From the NCBI RefSeq assembly GCF_002999335.1, contig NW_020312762.1:1-64000 (forward strand): DNA of 64,000 bases, in the 5' to 3' direction. The notes under the pieces were generated by a model. It saw nothing but the letters and a program-made list of their open reading frames with translations. It ran no database searches and was not told the DNA's origin. Below, in pieces: positions 39,007 to 51,906 of the stretch (position 1 is its first letter; each line of letters begins with the position of its first letter). The position numbers were made by a program, and so were the translations under genes. The DNA comes from Cyclospora cayetanensis (Eukaryota; Apicomplexa; Conoidasida; Eucoccidiorida; Eimeriidae).

Positions 39007-41098
39007 TCGTTCGGAGTTCGAGGCCGTTAACGGCTGTCGAGCAAAACGCTGCGGCTGCAGTAGAGATGCTGGTGTTGCGGCTTGTGTCTCTGCGTGCTGT
39101 TGGGCAGCATATCTTGAAGGTTGATTGTACTTTGCTTGGTCGTCGCAATCCTTTTGCTCCTGGCATAGGGAGGGGTATCTCGAATTCGAGCGAGCGGCAG
39201 CGCGCCGTTGGCGTATACGTCTGCATGCGCGCGCAGCAGCAGCTGTATTGCTGCAGCTTCTTCTTGGCGCACCTTTTGCATCGGCGGCTCTGTTGGAAAC
39301 GTCTGTTGCAGCAGTCCGCTGAGGCAGCCCTCCTGCAGTGCGAGCCAGGCAGTGGGAGTGCAGCAGCGGCAGCCGCCGCGGCAGTCCATCCCATGTCTCT
39401 CTTTACCGCGCTTCTGTGCAGTTTTACTGCGTCCAACAGTCACGTGACTGCCTCAGCAGCAGCCGCTGGCGGCAGCGAAGCCTTGCTAAGCGACGCAAAG
39501 GGCTGGTATCTGTACCCTGAGATGCTGGACGCTGCTGGCGAAGCCAGTGGCTCACCAGGAGGGGCGGCATGCGCAGGAGGCTGCAAAGCCTCTGCGCTGC
39601 TCCCTGTACCCGGCTGGTGTCTGCTGAATCTTCCTCCCTCTCCCTATCTGTCTGTTCAAGAGCTGCGAGTGGCTGCGGCGGTGCCTAAGTATGGCCTCCT
39701 GCGCCTCTCTCCTGTCGAGGGATTTGACGCGCAAAAGCAGCAGCTGCAGCAGCAGCAGCGAGGCTTGCCAGCAGTCACTGCTGTCTTCGCAGCAGACACT
39801 CCAGGCGGGCTTGCAGCTCCCCCCGTAGCCTACCCGCCTGCCTTCCTTCTCCCCGCTCTGGTGTGCATTGAGGAGATGACGCAGATGTACTTGCTGCAAG
39901 ACACGGCAGCGACACACGACTCGCAGCAGCAGGAGCCGAGCAGCGGCGGCAGCTGCTGCAGTAGTGCTCCTGGAGGCGATTCTTTCAGCTCGATTGTCAG
40001 CGCAGCCGCTGCTGCGGGTGCCACCACGAATGCGAGTCTGGGCAGTCCGTTGCAGGCTGCAGTGGGAAACTCGCAGCAGAGGAGCATGGGAGCTCCGAAA
40101 GGCTTCCGTCCTGCGTGGGGAAGTAGCAGTAACAGGAGCGACATCGCGTCGAGCACTGGAAGTGCGGAGGGGGACCACTTAGAAGAGGAGCTGCTGCGCT
40201 CTTTTCCTGCAAGCGAGCAGCGGCAGGTGATTGCTGCGTGTCTAGACTTGTTGCTGCTCTTCCCCGCAGTGGACGGCGACATGGTGTTGGCTGTTCTTCA
40301 GCTCCTGCGACGTCTCACAGCCATCTACAGCAATGCGCTGATGCTGCTGCTGCATCAACCGAAGGGCCGCTACCGTTCTGTGCCGACTGCGACGAAGCCG
40401 CCGCAGCACCAACAGCAACTGCAGCAGCAACTGCAGCAGCAACTGCAGCAGCCTTTAGGGTGGGGGTTAGGCGTCTTGCTGCGTCTCCCTAGGACTGCAA
40501 GCTGCACGGGTTTTGTGTCACTGCTCTGTGCGATTGTCACAAATATTTTGGAAGAGCCTTCTTTGATTGCAGCCTGCGTGGAACGTGGTCTTAGGGTTGC
40601 TTTTGGTGCGGGAACAAGGTTTGCGCGTCAAACGCATCTTCGGGTGAGAACGACCTTTGGGTAATAGCAGCTGCAGCAGCTGCGGCTGCGAGGTGTTTGC
40701 GCAGTGTTCGGTAATAATGGTTGTTGTTGTTGTCTGCTTTTAGACGATCCTCTGTGCGTGACGTAGGCATGCGAATAACTGCTGCTTGCTGCTTGCTGCT
40801 TGCTGCTTGGCGGGGAGGGAGACGAGGCATCATGCATGCATGCATGCGGGGGGAGGAGGAGGGAGGGGGGAACCTGCTTTTTCTGCTGCTGTTCCTGCTG
40901 CTGCTGCTGTTCCTGCTGCTGCTGCTGTTCCTGCTGCTGCTGCTGTTCCTGCTGCTGCTGCTGCTGCTGCTGTTCCTGCTGCTGCTGCTGTTCCTGCTGC
41001 TGCTGCTGCTGTTCCTGCTGCTGCTGCTGTTCCTGCTGCTGCTGCTGTTCCTGCTGCTGCTGCTGTTCCTGCTGCTGTTCCTGCTGCTGCTGCTGTTC

Positions 41099-41134
<36 letters not shown>

Positions 41135-44100
41135 ATTAGGCTCAAGGCCGTGTGTCTGCTGTCTGTTTTTTCGTGCATTTTTTCCTCTTGCTGCTCTTCA
41201 TAGACTTGTGCAGCCTCTCTGTGGACTGACTGTTTTGGCTTGTGGTACTTTCGCATGGTAAAGGTGTAGACGCGCATCGGGAGTTTGCGGTGTGCTGCAG
41301 TGCACGCCGTCTCTGTCTCTGCTCACATGCGTGTGCAGGTTCATGGAGGTTCTCTGTGGGGTGAGATTCCCCCCCCTTTGCTGCCAGTAGACTCCGTTTT
41401 ACAGTCCATTGCTCCCCTTCTGACGCGCAACCCCACTCTTGTCGAGCAAGTGCTGAGCTGCTGCTGCAGCATCCACAGGCAGGTGTTGCTGCCACACGAT
41501 TCCCAGAAGCAGCAGCAGAAGCAGGAAGGCGAAAAGGCGCCTTCCGAGTCGCATGCAACGCAAGCCTCTGCAGCAGCAGCGCCAACGACTGCCTCCGAAC
41601 GGCATGCAGAGAGCACCACCATCGCTGCTGCTCACAGCAGCAACAACGAGCGTTCCGGGTGTACTGACACTGCGACGGCAGTCGTTTCCGACCCCTTGCC
41701 GGCAGCAGCAGCAATGGCAGCAGCCACTGCGACTCCTGCCGCTCAAGGGGAGGGCGGCAACAGCAACACCAACGGCAGCAATGATACAAGCAGCATTGTA
41801 CCACGCCAGTTTTACCCCAGCAGCATCTTTGTGGGGCCTAAGGCAGGGTACCTCTTTGGACGTGGCTCAAAGGGTATTGGATATTATTACTGCAGCAGCA
41901 ACACCGATGAAAGCAGCGGCAGCAATGGCGAGGGAGGCGGGCGCTCATGGCAATGCGCTGACAAGTCCTTCCAAGACGTTCTGTTGGTAGGATTGCTGAC
42001 GGACGAAAAGCGGCAACAACAACACCAGCAACAACAGCCACAACAGCAGCAGCAACAACAGCAGCAGCAACAACAGCTGCAGCAACAACAGCCACACCAG
42101 CAACTGCAGCAGCAGCAACAACAACAGCAACAGCAGCAGCTGCAGCAGCAGCAGCAACAACTGCAGCGCCGCGTGCGGCGGTTGCTGCAGGCAGCCACCA
42201 AGCCTCCTGTAGTGGGGCCTGTTGTGTTGTCGGTGTTATTGGATCATTTGATGTTGCTTTTGAATGTGCATGCGGCGACTCTGATGGCTCCCGTGCAGAA
42301 ACAGTCCCAAGAAGCGCAGCAGCAGCAGCGCGAGTGGAGGCATCTGTCGGAGGTGGAAGACGGTCTTGGGAGCCATGTCGAGAAGCCCAGCTTCCCGTTT
42401 GTCGTTACAGCAGATCGTCTGCTGTACATCCTGACGCAGCTGGTGTCTCTGTTTCCACACATGTTGCCGCTGCTGCTGAAGCCTCTGCTGCTTTCGTCCT
42501 CCATAGGTGCTGCAGGGCAGGCACAAGAACTCGCCTTCGCAGGCGGCAGCAGCAGCGGAGCGGCGTCGGCGTCTCTGGCTGCTCCTTTGACTGCAAGCCG
42601 CAGTGCAGGCCGTTCGCGGCAGAAGCAGCAGCAGCTGCAGCTGCAAACGCCAGCGACGGCATCGAACGGCGCTAAAATGGAGTCTTGCGTCTTCTTGAAG
42701 CAGCACTGCCAGCAGCAAGTGGTGCAGCATTACCAGCCGGAGCACAAGCTGTACATGGACACCTCTCCGCCTTGGCCGTTTCGTTCCTCTTTTCCAGAGT
42801 TGCTGCGCTGCACTGGAAGTGACGTTCGGCTGCTGCTGCATCACGGATCGAAGGAGACGCAGCAGCATCAGCAGCAGCTCCACTGCGGAGGGGTGTCTCC
42901 GCCTCGCCTGTCGGTTGTTGACATTCTGCTCTACGAAGTGCTGCCGCGTCTGCTTTCCATCGCGCAGATTAGCGCCTGCCAGACGTACGCCGCTACTGCG
43001 ACAACCGCGCAGCAGCAGCATCAGCAGACACTGCAGCGCAAAGCCGCGGCAGGGATGCTGAGTCAGTTCTTGAACTTACTTGCCTCCATGGGCAGCAGCA
43101 ACGCAGAACTGCGGCTGGTGCTTTTGCGGCATGTAGTGGCTTTGTTGCATGCGGCTAGGGGGCCCACAAGTGCAGTTACACCCGGTGAGAGCAGCGGAAA
43201 CGCAGCGGCTGACGCCATCGAGGCACTGAAGGGAGGCGAGGAGCTGGACGTTGGCACTGTCTCTGTGCTAACTGGTCTGCTGCAAAGGCTGCTTGTCAGC
43301 TGCCCTCCAGTTAGTGCTGCGTCTACCCACGTGCAGACGACGCGAGGAGGCAGTGCAGCTGCCGCAACGGACATAACCTCCGGGTGTACAGACACCTCGC
43401 GGCCTCTCCATCATCATTCTCGCCCGGACGGAGATGGGGGGGGGGGAGACGCTGGCGTTTCTGAGGCTTCGGGAAATCAGCTGCAGCATCAAAATAACGG
43501 CAGCAATAGCAATAATAGCAGCAATAGCAGCAATAGCAATAATAGCAGCAATAGCAGCAATAGCAATAGCAGCAGCGCCACTGGGCGCAATAGGAGTGGC
43601 GAGCCTCTTGCGAGCGGTGCAAGTGGTAGCGGCAGTAGTAGCAGCAGCAGCAGCAATGCAGCTAGCGGCTGTGGCGGGTCGAATGATGGCGAGGATGGGA
43701 ACGATCCTCCGTCGAACCGGAGTGGTCGATTAGCAGCAGATGCAGCGGGAGAAATCGCGAATTCTGCAGTTGAGGGGCAGCAGGTGGCTCGCGTGATACC
43801 ATCGCTTTCTACTAAGGAGCAGCGAGGTCTAAGGGAGCTGCTGGCTGGGCTTTTGTTGCAGCTGAATCTCCAAGCGGAAGACAGCTCGTTTGTGGCTTCG
43901 TGCATCATCAGGTGTCTGTTGCATCTCACGAGCAACCCCAACGCGACGCTGTCGGGTGCACACGGGAAGCAGCAGCAGCAGCAGTTGCAGCAGCAGCAGA
44001 TGCAGCAGCAGCAGCAGCTGTTTGGAGCAGGACGAGTTTCGCCTCGGAGTCCTCTGAGTGCGGGAGATGGCGGCACAGCTGCGGATGTGGCAAATGCAGC

Positions 44101-44474
44101 AGCAGCAGCTGCAGCAGCAGCTGCTGCAGTGGAGAATGATGAAGAGAGTGACGATTTGGACGGTGCAGAAGAGCTGGTAGACACGGAGGGGGAGGAAGAC
44201 GATGAGGAAGACGATGACTTGGAGTTGGTTATTGACGGCGGAAGCGACAGCGGGGATGACTTAGGGGACAGAGACTCCATAGAGGAGGAGGTAGAGAACG
44301 ACGACGAGGAGGCAGACAGCGAGACAGGGCTGCCTTTGGTCACTAGGGAAGATGGAAGAAGTGGCATGATGCAAGGAGCTGAAGAGGCAGAAGATGTGCA
44401 TCCTGAGGAAGAAGATGATGATGACGATGATGATGACAGACTTGATGGCCTCTCAGATCTTGACGGTTTAGGCG

Positions 44475-44522
<48 letters not shown>

Positions 44523-47180
44523 CAGATTCAAATGACGACGAGGAATATGGCGGTACGACCTCTCACGGGTGCACATTTATATATATATATATTTACATTT
44601 ACATATATATATATATTTATTTATGTTTATATCTTGGACGGACTGCTACACACTGCGACGGCTGCTTTTGCCGTCATGTGCTGCCTCTGCGACCACTTCC
44701 AATTTCATAGCCGCTTCCATATATATATATATGCATATGTATATCGCTGTGCTGTGTTTGTGAGTCTTTCATGCGATGGGGAAGAAGGAGTTGTGGTAGA
44801 TGAAAGGAGGACGTAGAGAGGGGCGGCATGCATTTGGGAGTGGGGTGGATTTAGGTGTGCTTGCCACGGAGGTGTTTGGGTCGGAGTAGTTGCAGAATCT
44901 TTTTCCACGTGTCTGCATTCTGCGTGAGGTGGTCTTTTATTTGTTCGCTGTTTGCGTGGCACTTGTACAGCTGCCCTCGCGCGCTTGTGCATATTGCGGA
45001 TTTTTCTTCGTATGTGCTCCAGAAGGAGTGTAGTGGCAACCTTCTCTCTTCTCTTTGTTTTCCGCGTCTATCCGATTGTCTGTCTATCTGTCTGTCTATC
45101 TGTCTGAGTGTGTATCTGTCTGCCTGTCTGTCTGTCTATCTGTCTGAGTGTGTATCTGTCTGTCTATCTGTCAGAGTGCGTATCTGTCTGTCCGTCTGTC
45201 TATCTGTCTGAGTGTGTATCTGTCTGTCTGTCTGTCTGTCTGTCTGAGTGTGTATCTGTCTGTCTGTCTGTCTGAGTGTGTATCTGTCTGTCTGTCTGTC
45301 TATCTGTCTGAGTGTGTATCTGTCTGTCCGTCTTTTTGTCTGTCTGTCTCTACCCGTCTCTCTCTCTCGCTGTGTTTTTGTGCTTTGGTGTTTTGTAGAA
45401 GGAACGGATGACGAGGAGAATGAAGGCGTCTCTTCGAGCAGGGGAACCTTCCTAGCTGCTGGGCAGCTTCCTCATGAAATCGATCTTGAATCAGATAATC
45501 GCACTCTGCCTCTTGCTGCAGATGATCGTCTCCTAGTTGCGGGGGAAGTTCGCTCATTGGAGGAAGATGACGATGACGAAGAAGATGACGATGACGATGA
45601 TGATGATGCTCCTAGAATTCGAGTTAGAACTCACTCTTAGCGTGAAGGGAAAATGTAGCATACTGGTGGTGATTGATGTGTCGTGTTGCGCGTGCTATTG
45701 ATTGCTATGCATGCTTTTGTGTCTCGAACTGTTTTCTTGTTTTCTTTATCTTTCTGTCTCTTTATCTTTATGTGAATCTATATCTCTCTGCCTATGTCTC
45801 TCTCTCTCTATGTCTATGTCTATTTATCTCTCTATATCTATCTATCTCTCTCCATGTCTATGTCTATTTATCTTTCTATGTCTATCTATCTCTCTCTATG
45901 TCCATCTATCTCTCTATCTCTTTTTCTCTCTCCCTATCTTTCTCTTTCTCTTGAACTGTGTTTTTGTTTCGTGTCTCTCTCGCGGCTTGCCTTGGTATCA
46001 TTTTGTGTGGTGCTATGGGGAACGCCTCCTCCTTGGCGTGAGATGAAGCCTTGTCGAGCTTTGTATTTCCTCTCCTGCTCGAAAGCTGTGCTTTGTGTGT
46101 TGACACTTTCTTGGCACTTCCTTAATTTTTTCGAAGTACACTTCAGAACCACTTACATGCGCCTGCTCTGCCCGTCTTCATGCCCTCCCTCCCACTCCCC
46201 CCCTTGGCACGGCAGCTGTCTGTCTGTTTTCTGTCTGTCTATTATCTGTCCATCAATTGTCTGTCTATAATCTGTCTGTCTGTTTTCTGTCTGTCTATAA
46301 TCTGTCTGTCTGTTTTCTGTCTGTCTATAATCTGTCTGTCTATTATCTGTCCATCAATTGTCTGTCTATTATCTGTCCATCAATTGTCTGTCTATTGTCT
46401 GTCCATCAATTGTCTGTCTATTATCTGTCCATCAATTGTCTGTCTATAATCTGTCTGTCTGTATTCTGTCTGTCTATAATCTGTCTGTCTGTATTCTGTC
46501 TGTCTATTATCTGTCTTTCTATTATCTGTCTTTCTATTATCTGTCTTTCTATTATCTGTCCATCGATTGTCTGTCCTTTTTCTGCAAGATGCATGCGTCC
46601 CTTCTGTGAGCCTCTCCGCTGCTGAACACACCGCATGCCGAGCTGCCTGCCGTGGCGTCGCTATTCTCTCTGCCTGTGTGATCCTCAGGAACGTGGGGAG
46701 ATCGACTATTTGGATGGCGCCGAAGACGATGAGCTCGACGGCGTGGATATTGTTGATGGTCTTCATGCATTAGGAGAAGCGGCTTCTCAGGAGCCGCTGC
46801 TAGGGCATCCGTATTTGCAGGAGTCGCTAGCCGCTCGCGATACTTCTCCTCTTTCCCATCCTCCGCCTCCTCCGCCTCCTCCCCCTGCGCCAGTGTTGCT
46901 GCCAACGACAGCTCCATCCTTGGCAGCAGCGGCAGCAGCAGGGGGCCCCTCTGCTGCTGCTGCTGGAGATTCCCCACTTGCGGAGGGAGCGAGAGGGGCC
47001 CCTCTTCGCGTAGAGCCTCAGTTGGCGATGCCTCTCGACATAGAATTGCGTCCTGAGCAGCAGCTTGTTGCCAGCAGCCTCGGAATGTTGGCTCCTGAAT
47101 CCTCCGTGCTCGCAGCGATGGCAGAAGGAATCGAAAGGGAGAGGCAGCAGCGGCAGTCTTCCAGTGACCCTCTGCAGCAA

Positions 47181-47239
<59 letters not shown>

Positions 47240-48827
47240 GACGCTGCAGGGGGCCTCCTCAGGCTCAAGCAGCAGCAGCAGCAGCAGTGCGGCGGGGAGT
47301 CTTTTGCATGCTGCAGCTTCAGCTGTCTCGGCAGCAGCCTCGAGCATGGGTACTCGTCGGGGAAATAGAGGTGTAGGGAGCATCAGCGCGACACTTCGCG
47401 TGCGTGGCGCAGGTTCGACGTGGCGAGCTCTGGGAGAGAGTCGAGGCAGCCGCGAAGCGCACCACGTTCTGTCGGGCTTGGGCAGGGGAGCGGCGGCTTT
47501 GGTGCTTGCTGAAGAAGACGACGACGAGGAGGAAGACGACGACGAGGAGGAAGAGGAGGACGAGGAAGAGGAAGAAGAGGACGAAGAGGACGAAGAGGAA
47601 GAGGACGAAGAGGAAGAAGAGGACGAAGAGGAAGAGGACGAAGAGGAAGAGCAGGGGCAGACAGCGCATGCGTCTGGCACAGCGGCTGCGGTGCAGGCGA
47701 CAGCCGAGGCTTTGGGAACTCTTAGTTCGGCTCTCCAGCGAGACTCTCGGGGATCGTTTCGTCTGCAGATTGACTTTGGCAGCATTCAGTCTTCGGAAGA
47801 CGCCGCCGTTCTTCGCTCCGTTCTGCAAGAGGCTGGCGAGAGAGGTCTCGCGATCGCTCCCTTCCCTGCAGCGCATCACCCCGCAGGGGGAGGGGGTCGT
47901 CGAGGAGGCATGGGGGGGGGGGGAGGCGCATCAGGAGGAGCAGCAGCAGCAGCAGGAGCAGCAGCAGCAGCAGCAGGAGCAGCAGCAGCAGCAGGAGCAG
48001 GAGGAGGGGTAAGCAGTAGCAGCAGCTCTGCGGAGGACGGCGGCGGTTCCGCGCTTTCTCCGCTGGATCCAGATCTTCTCCCGCCTTCTGAGCATCCCCT
48101 CTTCGGCGCTCTTCTCATGCGCCGTCCTCCAAGCAGCAGCAGCAGCAGCAGCACGTCTACCACCACCAGCACGACTACGGGGAACCCCTTCGCGCTGTTC
48201 AGCAGCAGTGGGGGTGGCAACGCTGGCAACGGCGGCAGCGTGCTCACCACCTCGAGTGGGCTCGCCTTCGGCGACAGGCTGCTCGAGTCGCTCTTCGACG
48301 ATCTAGCGGGAGGCCTCTTCCGCTCGCCAGTCACTCGGAGGCAGCTGCAGCAACCGCGGGGGGGGGGGCTGCAGCAGCAGCTGCAGCAGCTGCAGCAGCT
48401 GCACCACATCAGGACGAGTCGGGAGTCTGACGCTGGGGCTGTGGCTGCAGCAGCGGGCCTGGTGGCTGATCGGCAGCAGCCTGCGTCGGCAGCAGATGCT
48501 GCTTCTCCAGCGGCGTCTGCTGCTGCGGCGGCTGCTGCCATGCAGCAAATGCTCAGCAGCTTCGTCCGCGAAAGACTCGAGCAACGCGTCGTGAACCTCA
48601 TCGAAGTTCACCCGGCTCCCTTGCAGGCGTGCCCTACCCCTGCGCTGCCGTCTGCAGCGGGAACTCCCCCAGCGCGATCTGCAGCCGAGACGGCAGCAGC
48701 AGACGCTACGGCTGGAGTCTCCGCAGTCGACAGACACGCGGAAGGAAGGCAACTCGCCCCCTCAGAAGACGACGACGCCATGGCCGTTGAGGGGCCCCTC
48801 CCCGAGGCACCAGATGCCGCTGCAGAC

Positions 48828-48878
<51 letters not shown>

Positions 48879-49275
48879 ATACTAACGTCTCCAGCAGAAG
48901 AGGCAGCAACAGCAGCAGCAGAAGAGACGACAGCAGCAACAGCAGCAGCAGCGGGAGAAGCGACGACAGCAGCAACAGCAGCAGCAGCGGACCTCATGCC
49001 TCCTGACGACTCCCTTGCAACACAAGGCAGCGAATCTTGTGGGGAACCGCTGCAGCACCAGCAATCTCGAGAGGATGGCAGGAGCCGTGGCAGCGCAGGT
49101 TTGTATCAGCAGCAGGAGGAGTTGCGAGCTGCAGAGGCGGCAGCGTCACCAGGTGCTGCCCTCAGCGTGCCTGAGGCTTCACTCGACGCAGCACGGGCAG
49201 CAGCAGCAGCTGCTGCTGGACGGACAGACGAATCCGACGCTATGGATATCGACACTACGGAAATCCCTCAGCCAC

Positions 49276-49312
<37 letters not shown>

Positions 49313-51872
49313 CAGCAGCAGCAGCAGTAGCAGTAGCAGTAGCTGTGAGCCATCGTTGGCAGCGTTGGCACGTGCTCTTGGGCTGTCGGAGGCGTTATTA
49401 TTGGATGCTGCTGGAGTAGATCCGTCGTTCCTCGAGGCGCTTCCCATGGATTTGCGGCAGGAAATATTGCAGCAGCAGCTTCGGCTGCTCACGCTGGAGG
49501 CTATTGCATCGCGTCGCGCTGCGGCTCGATCTGCGCTGACAGGAGGAGGCGAGGCAGCGGGAGGGGAGGCAGCGGCGGCTGCAGAGTTATTCGCCCAGGC
49601 ACCTCCAGGCGCATCCGCCGCAACGGAGTCTTCTGCCTCTGGAGCACCCCAGGAGACTTCAAGTGGGGGCGAAAATAGTGGTGGCGCGACAGAGTCAGCC
49701 GCATCTGCAGCAGGAAACTCGCAGCCCTCGCTTCGAGAAATCCCCGTGGATTTGCTGAATGCGCTGCCTGCTGCAGTCCGTCAAGCAGCAGTTGCGGGGT
49801 GTCGCGACAGCAGCACTTCGGGGGACGCATCCTCCGCTGCAGCAGCGGAGGATGCTGAGTTCGACAACGCGACTTTTCTTGCTACTCTGGAGCCGGCGTT
49901 GCGGCAGGAAGTGCTGCTCACTGCGGACGCCTCCGTCCTCGAGGCTCTCCCGCGAGAGCTGCAGGTGGAGGCTGCGCTGCTGCGGGAAAGGGCGATGCAG
50001 CGGCAGCAGCATCGGCAGCAGCAGCAGCAGCAGCGCGCAGCAGCAGCCGCAGCGGCGGCGGCTGCGAGCAGCATCAGCGCAGCTGCAGCGACTCCTGCGG
50101 CAGCGAGCAGCGGGGAGCGACAGAGCCGAGGCACCAGCCGCCCTGCTGGGGGAGCCTCTAACGCGCAGCACTCGTCTGCCGCGGGAAATTCGCCTCTGCC
50201 TGCTGCCTTTGTGGATGCTTCCTTGGCTTTGTTCGGAGGCTTCGAGGGTCGATGGGGATCTGTGGTAGGAGGCTCTCATGGCAACGCAGGCGCGCGTCTG
50301 TTTGGTCTGCCTTCGGCGTCTTTGCTGCCTCGCAGCATCCGCCTGGGACTGAGAGAAGCTCTCCTCGACGAGGGGGGTTCGTTCGGGAGAGACGCCGATG
50401 GCTTGCGGAGCGGCGGCAGCAGCGGGGGAGACACGGGGGTTCCTCTTCTCGGCAACCGCGGAATCCTCTCCTCCTCTGCTGCTGCTGCGCGCGCAGCAGC
50501 AGCAGCAGCTGCTGCGGGAGCTGGCGCGACAGGCGCCTCGGGGGCAGCAGCTTCGTCGGGGAGGGGGGGCGCTTCCTTGTTTGGCGCAGTCTCCGACGAG
50601 CTGCTTCTGCTGCCGAGTGAGCGGCTCATGCGCGCTCCTGCCGCGCTTTCTGCTCCTCCTGGCTTGGCGAGCGGGCCGCCTTTTCCAGGAGTCGTCGCAC
50701 TTTCGAGTCGCGTAGGCACGAGTCGGCTGCTGCGGGGGGGGGGAGGACGTCAAGGGAGTGGAGGGGGAGTCATTGGCATCGCGCAAGGGGCTGCTGCTGC
50801 GGCGGAAGGCAGTGGGATCGCCGTGCCGAGAGCAACCGACTTTATCTCCTTGCTGCTCAACGGAGGGGCAAGTGCTGCCGCAAGCAGTGCAGCTAGCGCC
50901 TCTGCTCCCGCCCAAGTGCTGAACGAGGATCTCTGGATCGGCTTCCTCACCGCCGCTGCAGCGGGGGGCCCCTCCGGGGGCGGGGGAGGAGGGGGCCCCC
51001 CTGGAGGGGGCGGGGGCCCCTCTGGGGGCCCCTCTGGGGGCGGGGGAGGCGGGGGAGGAGGCCCCCCCCCCTGGGGCAGTGGGGACCCTCACGGGGCCCC
51101 TCACCACAGGGGCCCCGCACGAAGCGGAGGAGGGGGCCCCCCCCCCATTGGGAGCGCGCCGATCGACACCACTCCTCTGAGCTTGCAAGGCGTGATGGCT
51201 GTGTGTCGCGTTCTCTTCCTGCACCGCGGAGTCAACAAGCGGCTCTTGTTTGGCCTTTTGGCGTCTCTGGCAGCCTCGCACGTCGAGACGCGAGATGTGC
51301 TTCTGCTGCTTCTTGTCTACATCTGTTGGGTTGCTATCCCCGAGTGCTACACTTCACTTAGGCCCTCCTTCCCAGGGAGAAACACGCTCAAGTCGCTTGG
51401 ACTGCCTCCCGTCCCCGTGTTGCTGCTCCCCGAAGGCGCGCAGCAGCAGCAGCAAGGGGCTTTGCAGTGCGAGCGCTTCTCGATGGGAGGCGCCGCAGCG
51501 GAACGCGTTCTCGAGCAGCTGCGCAGCCTCCTCACAGTCCTCCCCCAAGCCGCCGAAGTCTTCTGCATGCGGCTCCCTCACCCCCGCTCCCTCACCTTGC
51601 AGGATCTGACGCTGCTGCAGCGGCAAGGGCTGCAAGGGGCAGCTCCCCTCCAGCAGCAGCAGCAGGATCAGCTTCAGCTGAAGAGCGAAGTGGCGCAACA
51701 AGCGCCTGCCACGCGGCAACCCTCGCTGCAGGAGCAGCATGTGCAGCAGCATGTGCGGGAGAGTCTCCAAACAGGGGATAGCAACGCAGCCGATGGGGGC
51801 GAAGATCTTGCCTATGAGCTCCGCCGCAAGAAAAAACGCAGAGAACCCTTCAGCAGTGGCAGTAGCAGCAGC

Positions 51873-51906
<34 letters not shown>

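Noticed and set aside
47018..51281. Minus-strand open frames of up to 528 codons opposite the HECT-ligase exon
   Set aside because: Antisense shadows of triplet repeats; the plus strand carries the DUF4414 and acidic motifs.
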